15,756 nt of DNA from NCBI GenBank assembly GCA_900554615.1, contig USIB01000028.1, positions 1-15,756 of the forward strand, written 5' to 3'. The notes below the pieces were generated by a model. It saw nothing but the letters and a program-made list of their open reading frames with translations. It was not told the DNA's origin and ran no database searches. A program made the translations under genes and the position numbers. Below, piece after piece: positions 13,872-15,756 of this stretch (position 1 is its first letter; each line of letters starts with the position of its first letter). This DNA is from an uncultured Mycoplasmatota bacterium. GTDB lineage: Bacteria > Bacillota_I > Bacilli_A > RF39 > UBA660.

Positions 13872-15339
13872 ATACAAAAATAAAATAGAATTACAAAAAG
13901 AAGTATTATCATCACTTCCACGAAACAACAATAAAAACAACAAATCATATCAAGCAAAAATAGAAGAATTACTAGGAGAATACCAAATAGATAAAGAGGT
14001 AGTAGAAGAAGAAATAACCAAAAGAAAAAATAGATATCTATCATTAGAAGATGATAAAAATATAGACAATCTAACAAAAAAAATAGACTTACTATTACCT
14101 CAGCTTCCTATTTTAAACAAATATAATTCCTCTTATGAAAAAAGTAATCTAGATATAATACTATATGAATTAGGACACTTTTATAAAACAGATTTAGATA
14201 AAGTAAATAAAGACATAAACGAGGCTTTAGATATCTTTAAAAAAGTAGGAGTTCCTCTAGCAGTAGAAGACTTTAGTTATAGTTATCATAGTAGTAACTA
14301 TATGAAAAAATACCTATCTAGTGAAGAAAAAGAAGAACTAAAGAAAGACTTTGAAGATATATATTGGAAGTGTCCTGATATAATAACACATATAACATTA
14401 AACTTCAAATATTTATATTGCAAAAACAAGAAAAAGTTTGACACATATTATGATACATTAGAAGAAGATTTATCAAATAAAAAAGTATTAGAAGAATATA
14501 AAGAACTATATATAAATAGAAGTACACTAATAAGAAATAATGCCTATTTAATGCAAAAAAATCTATTAGAAGGAAAATTAAATATCAGTGATTACACATT
14601 AGATAAAGTAAATAAAGCATATAGTTATTTACTAGAGGACCATAGAACCGAGAAGACAAATAATGATATAGAAAAATTATATTATTCTATAATAGAATAT
14701 AAAAATTATTTAGAGTTTGATTATATAATAAGTGATATAAAAGAACTATATAAAGATAAGGATAAATATAAAAATATCTATAGTAGTAAAAAGAAAGAAA
14801 TAGATAAAATAGAAAGAATTATTCTAAAGAATAATAAAAAAATATTAAAATTAGTAGCAAAAAATAAAATAAATAAAATAGATGTACTAAATAGTAAAGT
14901 AAATATAGATATAAATAAATTAAAAATATTATATGAAGAGTTAGAAAGAAATTATTTCTTAGAAAAAATAGCCACTCTAGAAGAAGATACCACTATATAC
15001 GATATACTTTTACTAGCAGATTCTAATTATAATTATTTAATAGAATTATTAAAAAATAAAGAAAAAGATATACAAGAAATAGAAAAATTAAGATTATTTG
15101 TTTATAATCCTTATAACTATATTTTAAATAATATTTTATTATCTGAAGAAAAAGATATTAGTATACTTATAATGGATAGATATAATTTATTTGGATTTGA
15201 TTTAACAAAAGAGAAATTAGAAAAAGATAATATAGATAATCTAATTAAACAATTAGAAGTAATTCTAAATAGTATAGTTATGAATAAAAATAACATTACA
15301 GAAAGTAGAATAAGATTTTTAAAAGATACAAGTTTATAA
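13861..15339 (+). CDS. Large helical cytoplasmic protein, 492 aa, unknown function
   Basis: I do not recognise this protein. It is highly charged (Lys, Glu, Asp, Asn, Tyr), has no signal peptide or membrane helix, and is predicted by eye to be nearly all helical. The stretch around 300-345 (KKKEIDKIERIILKNNKK) looks like a coiled coil. A less charged part at about 85-125 (LLPQLPILNKYN, then LDIILYELGHFYK) may be a small folded domain. Another part near 400-430 (FVYNPYNYILNNILL) is rich in aromatics. No catalytic motif stands out. The ATG at 13861 follows AGGTGA (13850-13855) by 5 bases; a GTG at 13852 lies inside that site. It overlaps the small gene by 11 bases and is the last gene of the giant-protein operon, closed by a hairpin. 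Its position suggests a cytoplasmic helper for the surface protein, which remains inference. Confidence 0.75.
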   Translation: MLDEYKNKIELQKEVLSSLPRNNNKNNKSYQAKIEELLGEYQIDKEVVEEEITKRKNRYLSLEDDKNIDNLTKKIDLLLPQLPILNKYNSSYEKSNLDIILYELGHFYKTDLDKVNKDINEALDIFKKVGVPLAVEDFSYSYHSSNYMKKYLSSEEKEELKKDFEDIYWKCPDIITHITLNFKYLYCKNKKKFDTYYDTLEEDLSNKKVLEEYKELYINRSTLIRNNAYLMQKNLLEGKLNISDYTLDKVNKAYSYLLEDHRTEKTNNDIEKLYYSIIEYKNYLEFDYIISDIKELYKDKDKYKNIYSSKKKEIDKIERIILKNNKKILKLVAKNKINKIDVLNSKVNIDINKLKILYEELERNYFLEKIATLEEDTTIYDILLLADSNYNYLIELLKNKEKDIQEIEKLRLFVYNPYNYILNNILLSEEKDISILIMDRYNLFGFDLTKEKLEKDNIDNLIKQLEVILNSIVMNKNNITESRIRFLKDTSL

Positions 15340-15355
15340 CTATTTTGTTATTATG

Positions 15356-15386
15356 CCCTCTAAGTCTTTTGTCTTAGAGGGTTATT
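15356..15386 (+). terminator. Rho-independent terminator of the giant-protein operon
   Basis: CCCTCTAAG (15356-15364) pairs perfectly with CTTAGAGGG (15373-15381), a 9-bp stem with an 8-base loop, followed by TTATT. The stem is GC-richer than the surroundings. The T tail is short, but position and stem strength support termination. Confidence 0.7.
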
Positions 15387-15414
15387 CTAAAGCTTATTCT
15401 AAGTTTTAGAATAA
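15382..15414. repeat. Inverted repeat just after the terminator
   Basis: TTATTCTAAA (15382-15391) pairs perfectly with TTTAGAATAA (15405-15414) around a 13-base loop that itself holds a second TTATTCTAA (15394-15402). It could be a second hairpin of the terminator or a protein-binding site. The rest of the gap up to 15478 is AT-rich; a weak TTGGT/ACCAA dyad lies at 15437-15452, and no gene is visible. Confidence 0.5.
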
Positions 15415-15478
15415 ATATCAACCATATATATTATATTTGGTGTGAATACCAATTTTAATAAAAATATTTTCAAATATA

Positions 15479-15507
15479 TTGTATTTAAATTAATTTTATG
15501 CTATTAT
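15479..15507 (+). promoter_or_regulatory. Extended -10 promoter for the last, truncated gene
   Basis: TTGTAT (15479-15484), a 17-base spacer, then TATTAT (15502-15507) preceded by TGC. Transcription would start near 15514, just ahead of AAAGGAG (15524-15530). Confidence 0.6.
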
Positions 15508-15539
15508 CTATATATAAAGTATGAAAGGAGAATCCCCTT

Positions 15540-15756
15540 ATGAAATCTAAAATAATTTGCAATTATAAAGTACCAAATAATTCACAAGTGTTAGATAAAA
15601 ATAATAATTATTTTTTGATTTCTATGTCCCAAGAATATAATAACATCCAAACAAGAATCTGTTCTAGGGGGGGGATGGTTTCAAACCTTATAAGTAAAGA
15701 CTTTATAAGTAATTTAAATAGAATTAAAGACTATGAAGTAACTAGTAGAAATACTA
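15540..15756 (+). CDS. Unknown protein, 3' truncated, with an internal G8 tract
   Basis: A frame opens at the ATG at 15540 and stays open to the right edge, giving 72 visible residues starting MKSKIICNYKVPNNSQVLDK. AAAGGAG (15524-15530) lies 9 bases upstream, and an extended -10 promoter precedes it, so it is an independent transcription unit. No signal peptide or membrane helix is visible in this part, and I recognise no family. Codons 43-45 (Arg-Gly-Gly) are encoded by a run of eight G (15667-15674), which is extreme in this AT-rich DNA. Loss of one G gives a stop at 15691-15693; gain of one G gives a stop at 15695-15697. With eight G the frame is open, so the gene as read is intact, and tract length could switch it on or off. 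Confidence 0.6.
   Translation, partial: MKSKIICNYKVPNNSQVLDKNNNYFLISMSQEYNNIQTRICSRGGMVSNLISKDFISNLNRIKDYEVTSRNT

Noticed and set aside
13752..15339. Toxin-antitoxin pair (small gene plus following gene)
   Set aside because: The second protein is far larger than usual toxins, and neither shows a DNA-binding or toxin motif.
15666..15677. G-run as a ribosome binding site for the ATG at 15675
   Set aside because: The G-run touches the ATG with no spacing, and the frame continues from the well-signalled ATG at 15540.

Overview
The DNA is strongly AT-rich, with tight gene packing and good Shine-Dalgarno sites (AGGAGG, AGGTGA). TGG encodes Trp, and TGA ends at least two genes, so the standard bacterial code applies and this is not a TGA-recoding mollicute. 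A signal peptidase of the Ser/His (SipW) type with several TasA/camelysin-like secreted proteins points to a Firmicutes/Bacilli lineage, plausibly one of the low-GC gut-associated groups. That placement is inference; there is no rRNA or other phylogenetic marker here.

Region 1 (1-3131, + strand) is an operon already running at the left edge. It holds the C-terminal part of an McrB-like AAA+ ATPase, a DUF2357-family protein, a SipW-like signal peptidase and a TasA-like secreted protein, closed by a hairpin terminator. Region 2 (3186-3855, - strand) is a single TasA-like gene with its own extended -10 promoter and terminator, converging on region 1. Region 3 (3909-5693, + strand) starts from a divergent promoter and encodes two overlapping genes for membrane-anchored or secreted proteins. 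Both end in a related W-[IL]-E-G-x-D-x-D-C motif that carries the only cysteine of each protein.

Region 4 (5698-15381, + strand) encodes a 2662-residue surface protein: a hydrophobic N-terminal segment, an InlB-like module, a duplicated Tyr/Cys module, a long beta-solenoid with about 34 [VI][YF]GG[GSN]N-type turns, and a beta-rich C-terminal part. It is followed by a 39-residue small gene and a 492-residue helical cytoplasmic protein of unknown function. Region 5 (15479-end) is a separately promoted gene cut by the right edge, which contains an unusual G8 tract inside its coding sequence.

Working model (inference): the SipW-like peptidase processes the nearby TasA-like proteins, and perhaps the giant protein, to build an extracellular matrix or surface fibre system. 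The AAA+/DUF2357 pair is normally seen in defence-type loci. Here it sits in the same operon as the peptidase and lacks a recognisable nuclease, so either a defence module is physically coupled to a surface-matrix locus or the pair has been repurposed.
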